DNA of 64,000 bases from Vibrio furnissii CIP 102972 (GCF_000176175.1 NZ_ACZP01000014.1:1240001-1304000), one strand, 5' to 3'. Positions 8,608-17,754 are shown, counted from the stretch's first letter. Translations and numbers: made by a program. Notes: generated by a model not told the origin, from the sequence alone.

Positions 8608-9468
8608 ATGGCAAACCAATACGTACCACCCAAAGTTTGGACCATGGACAGCGAAAACGGCGGTCAGTGGGCCAGTATCAACCGACCAGACTCCGGCGCG
8701 CGCCATGAGAAAACGCTACCGATTGGCGAGCACCCGATTCAGCTCTATTCGATGGGCACGCCGAACGGCCAGAAAGTGACCATCATGCTGGAAGAGCTGC
8801 TGGCGCTGGGCGTGAAAGACGCGGAGTACGATGCATTTTTGATTCGTATTGGTGATGGTGACCAGTTTGGTTCCGGCTTTGTTGACGTCAACCCGAACTC
8901 AAAGATCCCTGCCATGGTTGACCGTTCCGGCTCTGAACCGATTAATGTGTTTGAATCCGGCAACATCCTGTTTTATCTGGCTGAAAAATTCGGTCACTTG
9001 CTGCCAACCGAAGCGGCGCCACGTGCGCAGGTGATGAACTGGCTGTTCTGGCTGCAAGGCTCTGCGCCGTATCTGGGTGGTGGCTTTGGCCACTTCTACG
9101 CGTACGCGCCAGAGAAATTTGAATACCCGATCAACCGCTTTGCGATGGAAGCCAAACGTCAGTTGGATGTGTTGGATAAACAACTGGCGAAGGGCACCTT
9201 CATTGCGGGCGAAGCGTACAGCATTGCCGATATCGCAATTTGGCCTTGGTATGGCAACCTGGCGCTGGGCAACGCTTATAACGCGGCCGAGTTCCTTGAT
9301 GTGCAGAGCTACACCCATGTACAACGCTGGGCGAAAATGATGGCTGAGCGTCCTGCTGTGCAGCGTGGTCGCATTGTCAACCGAACCATGGGCGAAGCGT
9401 GGGAGCGCATTGATGAGCGCCACAGCGCCGCGGATATCGATGCCGCTCTGGCGAAAAAGCCGGCCTAA
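8608..9468 (+). CDS. yghU: YghU-type glutathione-dependent disulfide-bond oxidoreductase
   Basis: A 286-residue glutathione transferase-fold protein closely resembling E. coli YghU, which reduces disulfides with two bound glutathiones and has little classical transferase activity. Family features: the long N-terminal arm (YVPPKVWTMDSENGGQWASINRP), then the thioredoxin-like domain HPIQLYSMGTPNGQKVTIMLEE, then NPNSKIPAMVD and the helical domain with the N-capping AYSIADIAIWPWYG. The ribosome site is AAGGAAA. It is monocistronic, with a hairpin at 9524. Cytoplasmic, probably a redox-stress function. Confidence 0.92.
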   Translation: MANQYVPPKVWTMDSENGGQWASINRPDSGARHEKTLPIGEHPIQLYSMGTPNGQKVTIMLEELLALGVKDAEYDAFLIRIGDGDQFGSGFVDVNPNSKIPAMVDRSGSEPINVFESGNILFYLAEKFGHLLPTEAAPRAQVMNWLFWLQGSAPYLGGGFGHFYAYAPEKFEYPINRFAMEAKRQLDVLDKQLAKGTFIAGEAYSIADIAIWPWYGNLALGNAYNAAEFLDVQSYTHVQRWAKMMAERPAVQRGRIVNRTMGEAWERIDERHSAADIDAALAKKPA

Positions 9469-9523
9469 CGGCAGCTTAAGCGGCGCTCGCTAACCGCTTA
9501 ATAAAACACGATCTCATCAAATG

Positions 9524-9554
9524 AAATAGCCACGACGTACCGTGGCTATTTTTG
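9524..9554. terminator. Bidirectional terminator between yghU and the ETF-QO gene
   Basis: An 11-bp perfect stem (AAATAGCCACG at 9524-9534, CGTGGCTATTT at 9541-9551) is followed by T on the plus strand and by A-rich sequence that reads as T on the minus strand. It sits between convergent genes. Confidence 0.88.
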
Positions 9555-9588
9555 TGTCTGGTGAATAGTGTTTCGCACAAATCGCGGG

Positions 9589-11271
9589 TTACATATTGCG
9601 GTAGTTCGGGCCGCCGCCCCCTTCTGGCGGACACCAGATAATGTTCTGCGACGGATCTTTAATGTCGCAGGTTTTGCAATGCACGCAGTTGGCGGCGTTG
9701 ATTTGAAAGCGCGGCACTTCATCGACCACAATCACTTCGTAGACACCCGCGGGACAGTAGCGCTGGGCTGGCTCGCCAAACTTAGGCAGATGCGTTTCAA
9801 TCGGAATAGAAGGATCGGTCAGTTTCAGGTGACAAGGCTGGTTCTCTTCATGCTGCGTGCCGGACAGAAAGACTGATGAGGGTTTATCAAAGCTCAGCAC
9901 GCCATCGGGTTTGGGATATTCGATGGGCGTGCAGCGTGAAATATCGATGATGCGGACATGGTCCGGGTGCGGATCTTCCATCTCCCATGGCGCAGCGCGC
10001 TTAAACAGCGGCACCCAAATATTCTGCTCGAAGCTATTGATGACGCCGCCCGCCACATTGCCAAAGCGGTGAATGGTGGCACAGAAGTTTTGTGACTGTT
10101 CGAGTTCTTCATATAACCAGGATGCCTTGAACAGCGACTCGTAATCGGGTTCAAAATGGCGTTGGTTGCCTGCATTGAGTGCATGCGTGATGGCTTCAGC
10201 CGCTAACATGCCGGATTTCATTGCGGTATGGCAACCTTTGATTTTGGCAAAGTTGAGCGTGCCGGCATCGCAGCCGATGAGCAAGCCGCCGGGAAATTGC
10301 TGTTTGGGCAAAGAATTCAAGCCGCCTTTGGCAATCGCGCGCGCGCCGTAAGCAATGCGCTGGCCGCCCGTTAAATGCTTGCTGATCGCCGGGTGATGTT
10401 TGAGGCGCTGAAACTCATCAAACGGGCTTAAATACGGGTTGTGATAGTTGAGGTCGGTGATCAACCCGATCGCAATCTGATTGTTGCCGAGCTTGTAGAG
10501 AAAGCTACCGCCCGTGGTGTGGGTTTCATTCAGCGGCCAGCCCAGGCCGTGAATCACTTCTCCCGCGTTGTTGTGCGGGTGATCCTCTGGCAGTTCCCAG
10601 ATCTCTTTGATACCCAGCGCGTAGTGCTGCGGCTGCTTTCCTTCATCGAGTTTGAAATGCTCTATCAGCTCTTTCCCCAAATGACCGCGTGCGCCTTCGG
10701 CAAAAATGGTGTATTTGGCGTTCAGCGCAATGCCCGGTTCGAAATTGGCTTTCTGATTGCCCGTTTTGTCTAACCCCATATCTGAGGTGATGACCCCAAT
10801 CACAGCGCCGCTTTCGTCATAATTGACGCTGGCCGCAGCAAAGCCGGGAAAGATCTCGACCCCCAAATTTTCAGCTTGTTTAGCGAGCCAACGACACAAG
10901 TCGGCCAAGCTCATGACGTAGCTTTGGTCTGAATTGCGCATGGTTTTGGGCGTCACAAAGTGGGGCAAGCGCACGTGGTTGTATTCGGTGGTGAGATAGA
11001 GAAATTCATCCGAACTGACTTTGGTTGTCAGCGGCGCATCCATGGTCTGCCAATCCGGAAACAGCTCATCGAGCGCCGTGGTTTCAAATAACGCGCCGGA
11101 GAGAATGTGCGCGCCCACTTCAGAGCTTTTCTCGACCACGCAAATGCTGACATTCGGCTCATGTTGTTGCTGGCAAATTTGCGCCATTTTACACGCACAA
11201 GCCAGCCCGGCTGGGCCTGCGCCAACAATCACGACATCAAACTCCATCGATTCTCGTTCCATGTTTTTCAT
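9589..11271 (-). CDS. Electron transfer flavoprotein-ubiquinone oxidoreductase
   Basis: A 560-residue membrane-associated flavoprotein that passes electrons from reduced ETF to the quinone pool. The FAD-binding N-terminus is VVIVGAGPAGLACACKM, with IGAHILSG-type follow-on VGAHILSGALFE. The [4Fe-4S] cluster motif CVHCKTCDI lies near the C-terminus, with a last cysteine in IIWCPPEGGGGPNY; this ending is diagnostic. Starts at 11271, 11262 or 11247 are all possible, and none has a strong ribosome site. It is divergent from etfBA, its partner, across a 290-base region with a LiuR-like palindrome. Confidence 0.94.
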   Translation of the reverse strand: MKNMERESMEFDVVIVGAGPAGLACACKMAQICQQQHEPNVSICVVEKSSEVGAHILSGALFETTALDELFPDWQTMDAPLTTKVSSDEFLYLTTEYNHVRLPHFVTPKTMRNSDQSYVMSLADLCRWLAKQAENLGVEIFPGFAAASVNYDESGAVIGVITSDMGLDKTGNQKANFEPGIALNAKYTIFAEGARGHLGKELIEHFKLDEGKQPQHYALGIKEIWELPEDHPHNNAGEVIHGLGWPLNETHTTGGSFLYKLGNNQIAIGLITDLNYHNPYLSPFDEFQRLKHHPAISKHLTGGQRIAYGARAIAKGGLNSLPKQQFPGGLLIGCDAGTLNFAKIKGCHTAMKSGMLAAEAITHALNAGNQRHFEPDYESLFKASWLYEELEQSQNFCATIHRFGNVAGGVINSFEQNIWVPLFKRAAPWEMEDPHPDHVRIIDISRCTPIEYPKPDGVLSFDKPSSVFLSGTQHEENQPCHLKLTDPSIPIETHLPKFGEPAQRYCPAGVYEVIVVDEVPRFQINAANCVHCKTCDIKDPSQNIIWCPPEGGGGPNYRNM

Positions 11272-11310
11272 CCATGCGTCAACGGTATTTATGGATTAAA
11301 TATAGTCCAG

Positions 11311-11326
11311 TTGACGTAAACGTAAA
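11311..11326. promoter_or_regulatory. LiuR-like palindrome between the ETF genes
   Basis: TTGACGTAAACGTAAA is a near-perfect palindrome. It resembles the motif described for LiuR, the MerR-type regulator of branched-chain amino acid and fatty acid breakdown in gamma-proteobacteria. It is 40 bases upstream of the ETF-QO start and about 240 bases upstream of etfB. The assignment rests on remembered consensus, so it is tentative. Confidence 0.5.
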
Positions 11327-11562
11327 CTCAACTAAGCTCAAAGAGTAACCTCATTTAACCCATTGAGAATGGCAGAAAGCGGATGATTTTCTGGTGAGTT
11401 TGAATGGGTTTGGTGGTCAAAGGTGGTTGATATGCGGGATTTAACCAGTCCAGAAAGCACAATGTGTGGCTCGCGTTAAACAGTCATCACCGAGCAGTTT
11501 GATTCCACCAACATTCCCTAAGGTCCATTCACCAAGGATGACCAAGCGCTCAAGGAGGCTGT

Positions 11563-12315
11563 GTGAAAATCTTAGTAGCTGTTAAACGTGTCGTTGACGC
11601 TTACGTAAAGGTGAGAGTGAAAAGTGATGGCTCAGGCGTTGAAACCCACAACGTCAAAATGGCCATCAACCCGTTTTGCGAAATCGCGGTGGAAGAAGCG
11701 ATTCGCCTGCGAGAGGCGGGCATTGCCGAAGAGGTGATTGTGGTTTCCGCGGGCGACGCCACTTGCCAAGAGCAACTGCGCGCCGCATTGGCACTCGGTG
11801 CCGACCGCGCGATTCACATTGAAACTGATGGCGCGCCAGAGCCGCTCAATGTGGCCAAACTGCTCAAAGCGGTGATGGCGAGCGAAGCGCCGGGGTTGGT
11901 GCTGCTGGGAAAACAGTCCATCGATACCGACAACAACCAAGTCGCGCAAATGCTGGCAGCGCTGACGGAGCGCCCACAAGGCACCTTCGCATCTAAAGTG
12001 GACGTGCAGGGCGACGCCGTGTTGGTCACGCGCGAGATTGACGGCGGGCTGGAGACGCTCAAGCTCGCTTTACCAGCCATCATCAGTACCGATTTACGCC
12101 TCAATGAACCGCGTTACGCCTCGCTGCCCAACATTATGAAAGCCAAGCGTAAACCGTTAGATGTCACCACGCCGGACGCCTTAGGCGTCACGCTCACCAC
12201 GCATCAGCAAATCATGGACGTCATGCCACCACCTGAGCGCAAAGCGGGCGTGATGGTGGCCAGTGTGTCTGAGCTAGTGGATAAGCTGAAAAACGAAGCC
12301 AAAGTGATTGGCTGA
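11563..12315 (+). CDS. etfB: Electron transfer flavoprotein beta subunit
   Basis: A 250-residue cytoplasmic protein. With EtfA it forms the FAD- and AMP-binding ETF heterodimer that collects electrons from acyl-CoA dehydrogenases. It opens with the typical KILVAVKRVVDAYVKVRVK, then carries KMAINPFCEIAVEEAIRL, GKQSIDTDNNQVAQMLAAL and the family signature LPAIISTDLRLNEPRYASLP near residue 170. The start is GTG with a perfect AAGGAGG upstream. It is the first gene of etfBA and is followed by etfA after 17 bases. Confidence 0.96.
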   Translation: MKILVAVKRVVDAYVKVRVKSDGSGVETHNVKMAINPFCEIAVEEAIRLREAGIAEEVIVVSAGDATCQEQLRAALALGADRAIHIETDGAPEPLNVAKLLKAVMASEAPGLVLLGKQSIDTDNNQVAQMLAALTERPQGTFASKVDVQGDAVLVTREIDGGLETLKLALPAIISTDLRLNEPRYASLPNIMKAKRKPLDVTTPDALGVTLTTHQQIMDVMPPPERKAGVMVASVSELVDKLKNEAKVIG

Positions 12316-12332
12316 AGGGACAGGAGCAACCG

Positions 12333-13271
12333 ATGAGTGAACTCTCGATTTTAGTCATTGCCGAGCACAACAATCAGGTGTTGGCTGTGGATACATTGCG
12401 CACTTTGCAGGCGGCCAACGCAATTGGCGGGAAGGTGAGTGTACTTGTGATGGGCGCGGCGTGTGCATCAGTCGCTGAGGCGGCAAAAGCGTGTGCGGGG
12501 GTCAGCCATGTGCTACTGGCTGAGAGTCCCGCTTATGAACATCGCCTGGCAGAAAACGGCGCAGCGTTGGTGGCAGAAATCGCACGCAGCTACTCCCACG
12601 TGCTCGCACCGGCTACCACGTTTGGTAAAAACCTGCTGCCGCGAGTGGCTGCGCTGCTCGATGTGGGGCAACTTTCTGATGTGATTGCGATTGAATCGCC
12701 GGATACGGTGGTTCGGCCCATTTATGCAGGCAACGCGCTGGCCAAAGTGAAATCACTGGATGCAATCAAAGTGATGACGATTCGCAGCTCAGCCTTTGAT
12801 GCCGTCGCCAGTACGGGAGGAAATGCGGAGGTGAAAACCGTTGATCACGCGATTGAATCGCTGACGTCGCAGTTTGTCTCGCAACAAAAAGTGGAAAGCG
12901 CGCGTCCCGAATTGCCTGTTGCCAGAGTGGTGATTTCCGGTGGCCGAGGTCTGGGGAGTAAAGAAAACTTCGCACTGGTGGAACAGCTTGCCGACAAACT
13001 CGGCGGCGCGATTGGCGCGTCACGTGCGGCGGTCGATGCCGGTTTCGTCTCCAATGATTTGCAAGTTGGTCAGACCGGTAAAATCGTGGCACCAGAACTT
13101 TACATTGCGGTGGGTATTTCCGGCGCGATTCAACACTTGGCGGGCATGAAAGATTCCAAAGTGATCGTCGCCATCAACAGCGACCCGGACGCGCCAATTT
13201 TCCAGATTGCCGATTACGGCTTGGTCGGGGATCTGTTTGAGATCATGCCCGCGTTGATTCAGTCGGTGTGA
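12333..13271 (+). CDS. etfA: Electron transfer flavoprotein alpha subunit
   Basis: A 312-residue FAD-binding subunit of ETF. The N-terminal adenine-nucleotide-like domain is followed by the C-terminal FAD domain, with VVISGGRGLGSKENFALVE near residue 195, LQVGQTGKIVAPELYIAVGI near 250, and IAINSDP-type VAINSDPDAPIFQIADYG near 280, all diagnostic. A GGGACAGGAG ribosome site precedes the ATG. It is co-transcribed with etfB and ends at the terminator near 13421-13466. Confidence 0.96.
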   Translation: MSELSILVIAEHNNQVLAVDTLRTLQAANAIGGKVSVLVMGAACASVAEAAKACAGVSHVLLAESPAYEHRLAENGAALVAEIARSYSHVLAPATTFGKNLLPRVAALLDVGQLSDVIAIESPDTVVRPIYAGNALAKVKSLDAIKVMTIRSSAFDAVASTGGNAEVKTVDHAIESLTSQFVSQQKVESARPELPVARVVISGGRGLGSKENFALVEQLADKLGGAIGASRAAVDAGFVSNDLQVGQTGKIVAPELYIAVGISGAIQHLAGMKDSKVIVAINSDPDAPIFQIADYGLVGDLFEIMPALIQSV

Positions 13272-13420
13272 GATGAATTTATGGCTTTGGACATCCGTTT
13301 TTTCGCAGCGGTTAAAAACTTAATATTTATTGAGTTGATCCAGTTTTTTAATTCGAAATGATGTTTTTTGATAGTTTTGCAAAAGTTTCGACCTGGCAGT
13401 TGGTTCTGTTGGTCGAAGAA

Positions 13421-13466
13421 AGGGAGCACCGAGTCTGATTCTGGACTCACGAGTACTCCCTTTTTT
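13421..13466. terminator. Terminator between etfA and the 57-residue peptide gene
   Basis: GGGAG...CTCCC with an inner GAGTC/GACTC stem (13431-13435 and 13444-13448) forms an imperfect long hairpin followed by TTTTTT at 13460-13465 on the plus strand. On the minus strand the same hairpin is followed by TTTCTT, so it may serve both convergent genes. Confidence 0.7.
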
Positions 13467-13470
13467 ACGA

Positions 13471-13644
13471 CTACTTATTGTGCTGACAGATGACAATGGG
13501 GATGTACTTCATGGTGCCGTCCGGCATCTCACACATCACCAAAGGCCCTGTCGCGCTATTGCCTGCTTCACTTGCAGATAGCGCGCTACCACTAAAGATT
13601 GAAAAGCTGAGACAGGTAGCAAGCAAAAGTATTTTTCTAAACAT
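13471..13644 (-). CDS. Small secreted peptide, 57 residues, two mature cysteines
   Basis: A 57-residue reading frame begins at ATG 13644, preceded by AAGGAG with a six-base spacer, an excellent ribosome site. The product opens with a Sec-type signal peptide (MFRKILLLATCLSFSIFSG followed by SALSAS). The predicted mature part of about 32 residues has two cysteines 15 residues apart (VMCEMPDGTMKYIPIVIC), able to form one disulfide, and ends QHNK. It ends just before a bidirectional terminator and has an AT-rich 230-base region upstream. I do not recognise the family. The start signal, signal peptide and terminator together argue that the gene is real. Confidence 0.72.
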   Translation of the reverse strand: MFRKILLLATCLSFSIFSGSALSASEAGNSATGPLVMCEMPDGTMKYIPIVICQHNK

Positions 13645-13878
13645 AACCGCTCCTTAACGAGCTCACCTCAACATCGAGGTTTGAAAATAATTATGGACAA
13701 AAATACCACGCTTTCAAAATATATTGACGATGAATGACGCCGAAATCGCTCATTAATGATCTCTTTTATTGATAAAACACTGAAATTGTCCATTTTTTAC
13801 TGTCTAGCATGCTTTTTAAAAGTTTGATGCACTTTTTTGTGGTCTCAGGTCTTGGTTTACTTACTTTTCGACGCAAAT
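13645..13878. other. AT-rich intergenic region
   Basis: This AT-rich stretch between the 57-residue peptide gene and the E2 terminator must hold the peptide gene's promoter. No confident promoter, operator or further gene was recognised. Confidence 0.4.
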
Positions 13879-13879
13879 A

Positions 13880-13911
13880 AAAAACCACCTCGATCAAAAA
13901 AGGTGGTTTTT
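13880..13911 (-). terminator. Terminator of the BKD operon
   Basis: AAAAACCACCT (13880-13890) pairs with AGGTGGTTTTT (13901-13911). Read on the minus strand, the stem runs into a T tract, 26 bases past the E2 stop codon. Confidence 0.88.
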
Positions 13912-13936
13912 GTTCGCTGTTGAGAGCAACGTTACG

Positions 13937-15079
13937 TTACAACGCGCTTGGACGTTGCAGATCTTGCACCAGTGCGCGGGCAAAACGGGCCGCTTCACCG
14001 CCTGTACAGGCACGGTGGTCGAAGGTAATCGACAGCGGCATCGCTTTCACGTTCATCAATTGCTCGTCTTTGATCATCACTTTTTCGATGATGCGACCGG
14101 CACCAACAATGGTGACCTGAGGCGGTGACACGACTGGCGTCGCGAAGATCCCAGCAATCGCGCCGAAGTTGGATAACGTGATGGTGGCGTGTTGCAACTG
14201 TTCGCGGCCAATTTTGCGTTCGCGAATGCCTTGCACGGTGGTATCGAGCCATTCACGCATCGCTTGGGGTTCAAATGTATCCGCGCGGCGCAGTACCGGC
14301 ACATATAAGCCGTGGGCGCTGTCGACTGCAATGCCGATATTGACGGTGCTGTGCACGCAGCGGGTCATGGTTTCGGCATCAAACCAAGCGTTCATTGCTG
14401 GCTCTTGCTGGCAGGCAGAAACAATCGCCTGAATGAGGCGAATCGAGATGTCTTCGCCCGGTTTCCACTCGGTCAGCAGCGCTTCTTCGGTGATGGTGAC
14501 CGCCGCGACTTGCAGGTGCGATTCAGTCATGGTGTTGACCATGGTTCTTCGCGCGCCTTTGAGCACTTCCGTGCCGGGGAGCTGTTGGTCGGCGGCATTC
14601 TGCACATCACTCTCGACAATCAAACCATCGGGGCCGGTGCCTTGTAAACGCTGTAAATCCACGCCGAGACGCTGCGCCAGCAGGCGGGCGGCGGGTAGGG
14701 CGGAGAGTGATTTCTTCGTCGGATTGGCCTGCTCGCTGCTGCCCACCCAGAAGTCATCCACATCCACATTGTGTGACTGGTGGGAGACATTGCCGACCAC
14801 GGTCGCTGCGTCGTGTTTTTTCTGGGGACTGGATATGGCGCTGTCGAGCTCTTCAATTTCCAGAAGCAAACTGCCGATGTTGATCACATCGCCTTCATTG
14901 CCGTAACGACTGATGATTTTACCCGCGTAAGGTGCGGGCACTTCAACCGTGGCTTTGGCGGTTTCCACCGTCAGGACGACCTGATCGACTTTGACCACAT
15001 CGCCGACGTTGACATGCCATTCGACGATTTCTGATTCGGCTAACCCCTCACCGAGGTCGGGTAACATAAATGACTTCAT
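13937..15079 (-). CDS. Branched-chain 2-oxoacid dehydrogenase E2 (acyltransferase)
   Basis: A 380-residue dihydrolipoamide acyltransferase core. Order: one lipoyl domain (lipoyl lysine in VETAKATVEVPAP near residue 42), a peripheral subunit-binding domain (LPAARLLAQRLGVDLQRLQG near 130) and the catalytic domain. Near the C-terminus the usual HxxxDG active-site motif reads DHRACTGGEAARF, so the expected Asp is Thr. The ATG overlaps the E1-beta stop (ATGA), which sets the start. With E1-alpha and E1-beta it forms the complex oxidising the 2-oxoacids of valine, leucine and isoleucine. E3 is not in this window. Confidence 0.9.
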   Translation of the reverse strand: MKSFMLPDLGEGLAESEIVEWHVNVGDVVKVDQVVLTVETAKATVEVPAPYAGKIISRYGNEGDVINIGSLLLEIEELDSAISSPQKKHDAATVVGNVSHQSHNVDVDDFWVGSSEQANPTKKSLSALPAARLLAQRLGVDLQRLQGTGPDGLIVESDVQNAADQQLPGTEVLKGARRTMVNTMTESHLQVAAVTITEEALLTEWKPGEDISIRLIQAIVSACQQEPAMNAWFDAETMTRCVHSTVNIGIAVDSAHGLYVPVLRRADTFEPQAMREWLDTTVQGIRERKIGREQLQHATITLSNFGAIAGIFATPVVSPPQVTIVGAGRIIEKVMIKDEQLMNVKAMPLSITFDHRACTGGEAARFARALVQDLQRPSAL

Positions 15080-16059
15080 TTCCAACCCTCCACTAACGCT
15101 CGCGCAGCCAGCACGATGTCTTGTTCCTGAATCATGAAATAGGCTTCATTTTTGTAGTAGGGCATGATGGTATCCATGCCGGTGACACGTTTGGGTGGCG
15201 CTTTGAGCAGACACATCGCCTGCTCCGCCACGCGCGCCAGAATTTCTGAGCCGACGCCGCAGGTTTTGCTGGCTTCATGCACCACCAGTAAACGCCCGGT
15301 TTTCTCCAGCGAACGCAAGATGGTGTTCATGTCGACCGGTTTGATGCTGGCCAAATCGATCACCTCCACTTCAATGCCTTGCGCGGACAAGGTTTTGGCT
15401 GCCTGTAATGATTCTACGACGCAGGCGCCCCAAGTGACCAACGTGACATCGCGGCCTTTACGCAGGGTAAAGCAGGTATCGAGTGGCAGGGCTTCACCGT
15501 TGTTGGTGACATCGGATTTGACGGTGCGATAGATGCGTTTCGGTTCAAAGAACATCACCGGATCGTTGCTGCGAATCGCGGCCAACAGCAAACCGTAGGC
15601 ACGCTGAGGGGAAGATGGGACCACCACTTTAAAACCGGGCACGTGAGCAAACAGGGCTTCCACACTTTCCGAGTGGTGCTCGGGCGCATGTATCCCGCCC
15701 CCAAATGGCGCGCGGAACACGGCCGGGCAGGTCAGGCGGCCACGGGTGCGGTTGCGTATGCGCGCGGCATGGCACATCAAATGCTCCATCGCCGGAAACA
15801 CAAAGCCCTGGAACTGGAACTCGGCCACCGGACGCAAGCCTTGGGTGGCCATGCCCACGGCCACACCGCCAATCAGCGCTTCAGCGAGCGGTGTGTCGAT
15901 GACGCGTTTAAAACCAAATTGGTCTTTGAGGCCGACGGTGGCGCGAAATACACCGCCGTTGTCGCCGACGTCTTCGCCGAGCACAATCACATTCGGATCG
16001 TGTGCCATCTCATAGTGCAAAGCCAGGTTGACAGCTTCAACTAAGGTCATTTCAGCCAT
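15076..16059 (-). CDS. Branched-chain 2-oxoacid dehydrogenase E1 beta subunit
   Basis: A 327-residue thiamine-diphosphate enzyme subunit. It opens MTLVEAVNLALHYEMAHDP and has the conserved VLGEDVGDNGGVFRAT and FPAMEHLMCHAARIRNRTRG, the region that binds thiamine diphosphate and the E1-alpha partner. FFEPKRIYR near residue 190 is characteristic of branched-chain rather than pyruvate enzymes. It ends with the usual transketolase C-terminal domain (LLVVHEASKTCGVGSEI). GGGAGG lies five bases before the ATG. It overlaps E1-alpha by 8 bases and E2 by 4, so the three genes form a tightly coupled operon. Confidence 0.94.
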   Translation of the reverse strand: MAEMTLVEAVNLALHYEMAHDPNVIVLGEDVGDNGGVFRATVGLKDQFGFKRVIDTPLAEALIGGVAVGMATQGLRPVAEFQFQGFVFPAMEHLMCHAARIRNRTRGRLTCPAVFRAPFGGGIHAPEHHSESVEALFAHVPGFKVVVPSSPQRAYGLLLAAIRSNDPVMFFEPKRIYRTVKSDVTNNGEALPLDTCFTLRKGRDVTLVTWGACVVESLQAAKTLSAQGIEVEVIDLASIKPVDMNTILRSLEKTGRLLVVHEASKTCGVGSEILARVAEQAMCLLKAPPKRVTGMDTIMPYYKNEAYFMIQEQDIVLAARALVEGWK

Positions 16060-17143
16060 GTTTGCCTCCCTGCATGCGCATTGCTTTGTTGATCAGTTCA
16101 TCACGCTGCGCGTGGAGATCCGACGTGAGCGATTCGTAGAGAAAATCGAACGCGGCTTCTGGCGGTTGCGGCGTGAGGTCGAGATAGCGCTGCACCGCAT
16201 GTTCCACCACGTCCTTGCAGTGATCTAGCCACTGCTCTTCGTCCTGCTCGGTCCAGACGCCGCTGTTCATCAGATAGGTTTTCAATCGGGCAACTGGTTC
16301 AAATTGCCACGCCTGTTGCAGTTCATCGTCACTGCGATAGCGGCTGGCATCATCGGCGGTGGTGTGGTCGCTTAACCGATAGCTGACCGCTTCAATTAAG
16401 GTTGCGCCTTTGCCTTTGCGCGCCCGTTCCAAGCTGGTGCGCACCGCATCGTACATGGCCACAATGTCGTTGCCATCGACAGTTAGGCCGGGAATGCCGG
16501 CGCCCAGTGCTTTTTGAGATAAGAAATCTGCCGCACATTGCAGATGGCGCGGAACGGAAATCGCCCACTGGTTGTTGTTGACCACAAATACCAGCGGAAT
16601 GTGCCACGCGCCCGCGCAGTTGATCGCTTCAAGGAAATCGCCTTTCGATGTCCCGCCGTCGCCACACATCACCAATGCTGCCTGATGATTGCCCTGAATT
16701 TTCAGTGCTGAGGCGACGCCCACGGCGTGGGTGCATTGGGTAGCGATCGGTACGCAAAATGGCAGGTCGCGACAATGCACATGTTCATCCGGCGTGAAAT
16801 CACTGCCGCGCTCATCGCCGCCCCAGTATTGCAGGTTCTTTTCCATGCCGATGCCGCGTGCCCACATGGCTGGCATATCGCGATAATAGGGCACAAACAC
16901 ATCGTCCATTTTGAGCGCCCGGCCTACGGCAATACCGATGGCTTCTGCACCCAAATGGGACGGGTAGGTCCCGAGTTTACCGGTGCGTTGCAGCGCAACC
17001 GCTTTGTGATCGTAGGTTCGGGTCAGCAACATATCGCGATAAAAACCAGTCAGCGTTGACACATCGGCCCATTCGGGAAGCGGCTTAACCAGATTGCCAT
17101 GGTGGTCGATAAATCGTTCCATGGGTAAGGCCTGAATATTCAT
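16052..17143 (-). CDS. Branched-chain 2-oxoacid dehydrogenase E1 alpha subunit
   Basis: A 363-residue E1-alpha subunit that decarboxylates the 2-oxoacid. The thiamine diphosphate motif GDG-x-N appears as MCGDGGTSKGDFLEAINCAGA followed by PLVFVVNNNQWAISVP. GLTVDGNDIVAMYDAVR and the phosphorylation-loop-like SYRLSDHTTADDASRYR are also typical of the branched-chain type. It is the first gene of the operon, with AAGGAG upstream of the ATG. The neighbouring etf genes supply the electron acceptor for the next steps of branched-chain acyl-CoA oxidation. Confidence 0.94.
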   Translation of the reverse strand: MNIQALPMERFIDHHGNLVKPLPEWADVSTLTGFYRDMLLTRTYDHKAVALQRTGKLGTYPSHLGAEAIGIAVGRALKMDDVFVPYYRDMPAMWARGIGMEKNLQYWGGDERGSDFTPDEHVHCRDLPFCVPIATQCTHAVGVASALKIQGNHQAALVMCGDGGTSKGDFLEAINCAGAWHIPLVFVVNNNQWAISVPRHLQCAADFLSQKALGAGIPGLTVDGNDIVAMYDAVRTSLERARKGKGATLIEAVSYRLSDHTTADDASRYRSDDELQQAWQFEPVARLKTYLMNSGVWTEQDEEQWLDHCKDVVEHAVQRYLDLTPQPPEAAFDFLYESLTSDLHAQRDELINKAMRMQGGKHG

Positions 17144-17754
17144 CTCAAGCTCCTTTTGACGCTACGCATCGAAGATGGCAGCAATTCACATCGTTACGCC
17201 AAAGGTGATACCGAGACTGATGTGGAGCGAAATGCGCAGGTGGCAGCGTGATGGACAATTTTGAAATAGTGTCCTGCGAATTCCGACAACGGCATTTTTT
17301 ATTGCTGTTCATACCACATTTATCTAGTGATGAATCTTGGTATAACCGGATAAGGTAAGTGTAACTAAATTGTTAAAATCCGCATCAAATTGGCGCAAGC
17401 GGGGGAGTAAAGGAAAGCTTACACTCGCGCAAAAGTAGCAGAAAATGCCAGTTTTTGAGGGGCTTGATCGAACATGCTGAAAAGATTCACTCGATTGGAA
17501 TCAAAATTTGCACAAATATAATGACGCATCCATTGCAGTCGAGAATGAGATCGCAGCCCGATTTGGTGCAACGACGGCTTTTTTGTATCCATGAAAAGCG
17601 CGCCTGAACCGAATATGACAGCGTTGTCATTCCTTACCAAAAGCCATGTACTGAATGTGCGATATTCGTGAGTTTTCATAGTGAGTCTTTTGTTATTTTG
17701 TCGATTCTTTGCACTATAGGCAGGGATACGGTATCGACTTGATGGACTGGACAA
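17144..17754. other. Intergenic region, 611 bases
   Basis: This region separates the divergent BKD operon and the GGDEF-EAL gene. It must hold promoters for both. A minus-strand reading frame within it overlaps the GGDEF-EAL gene start, has no ribosome site and looks like chance. I saw no tRNA, repeat or convincing operator. Confidence 0.4.
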
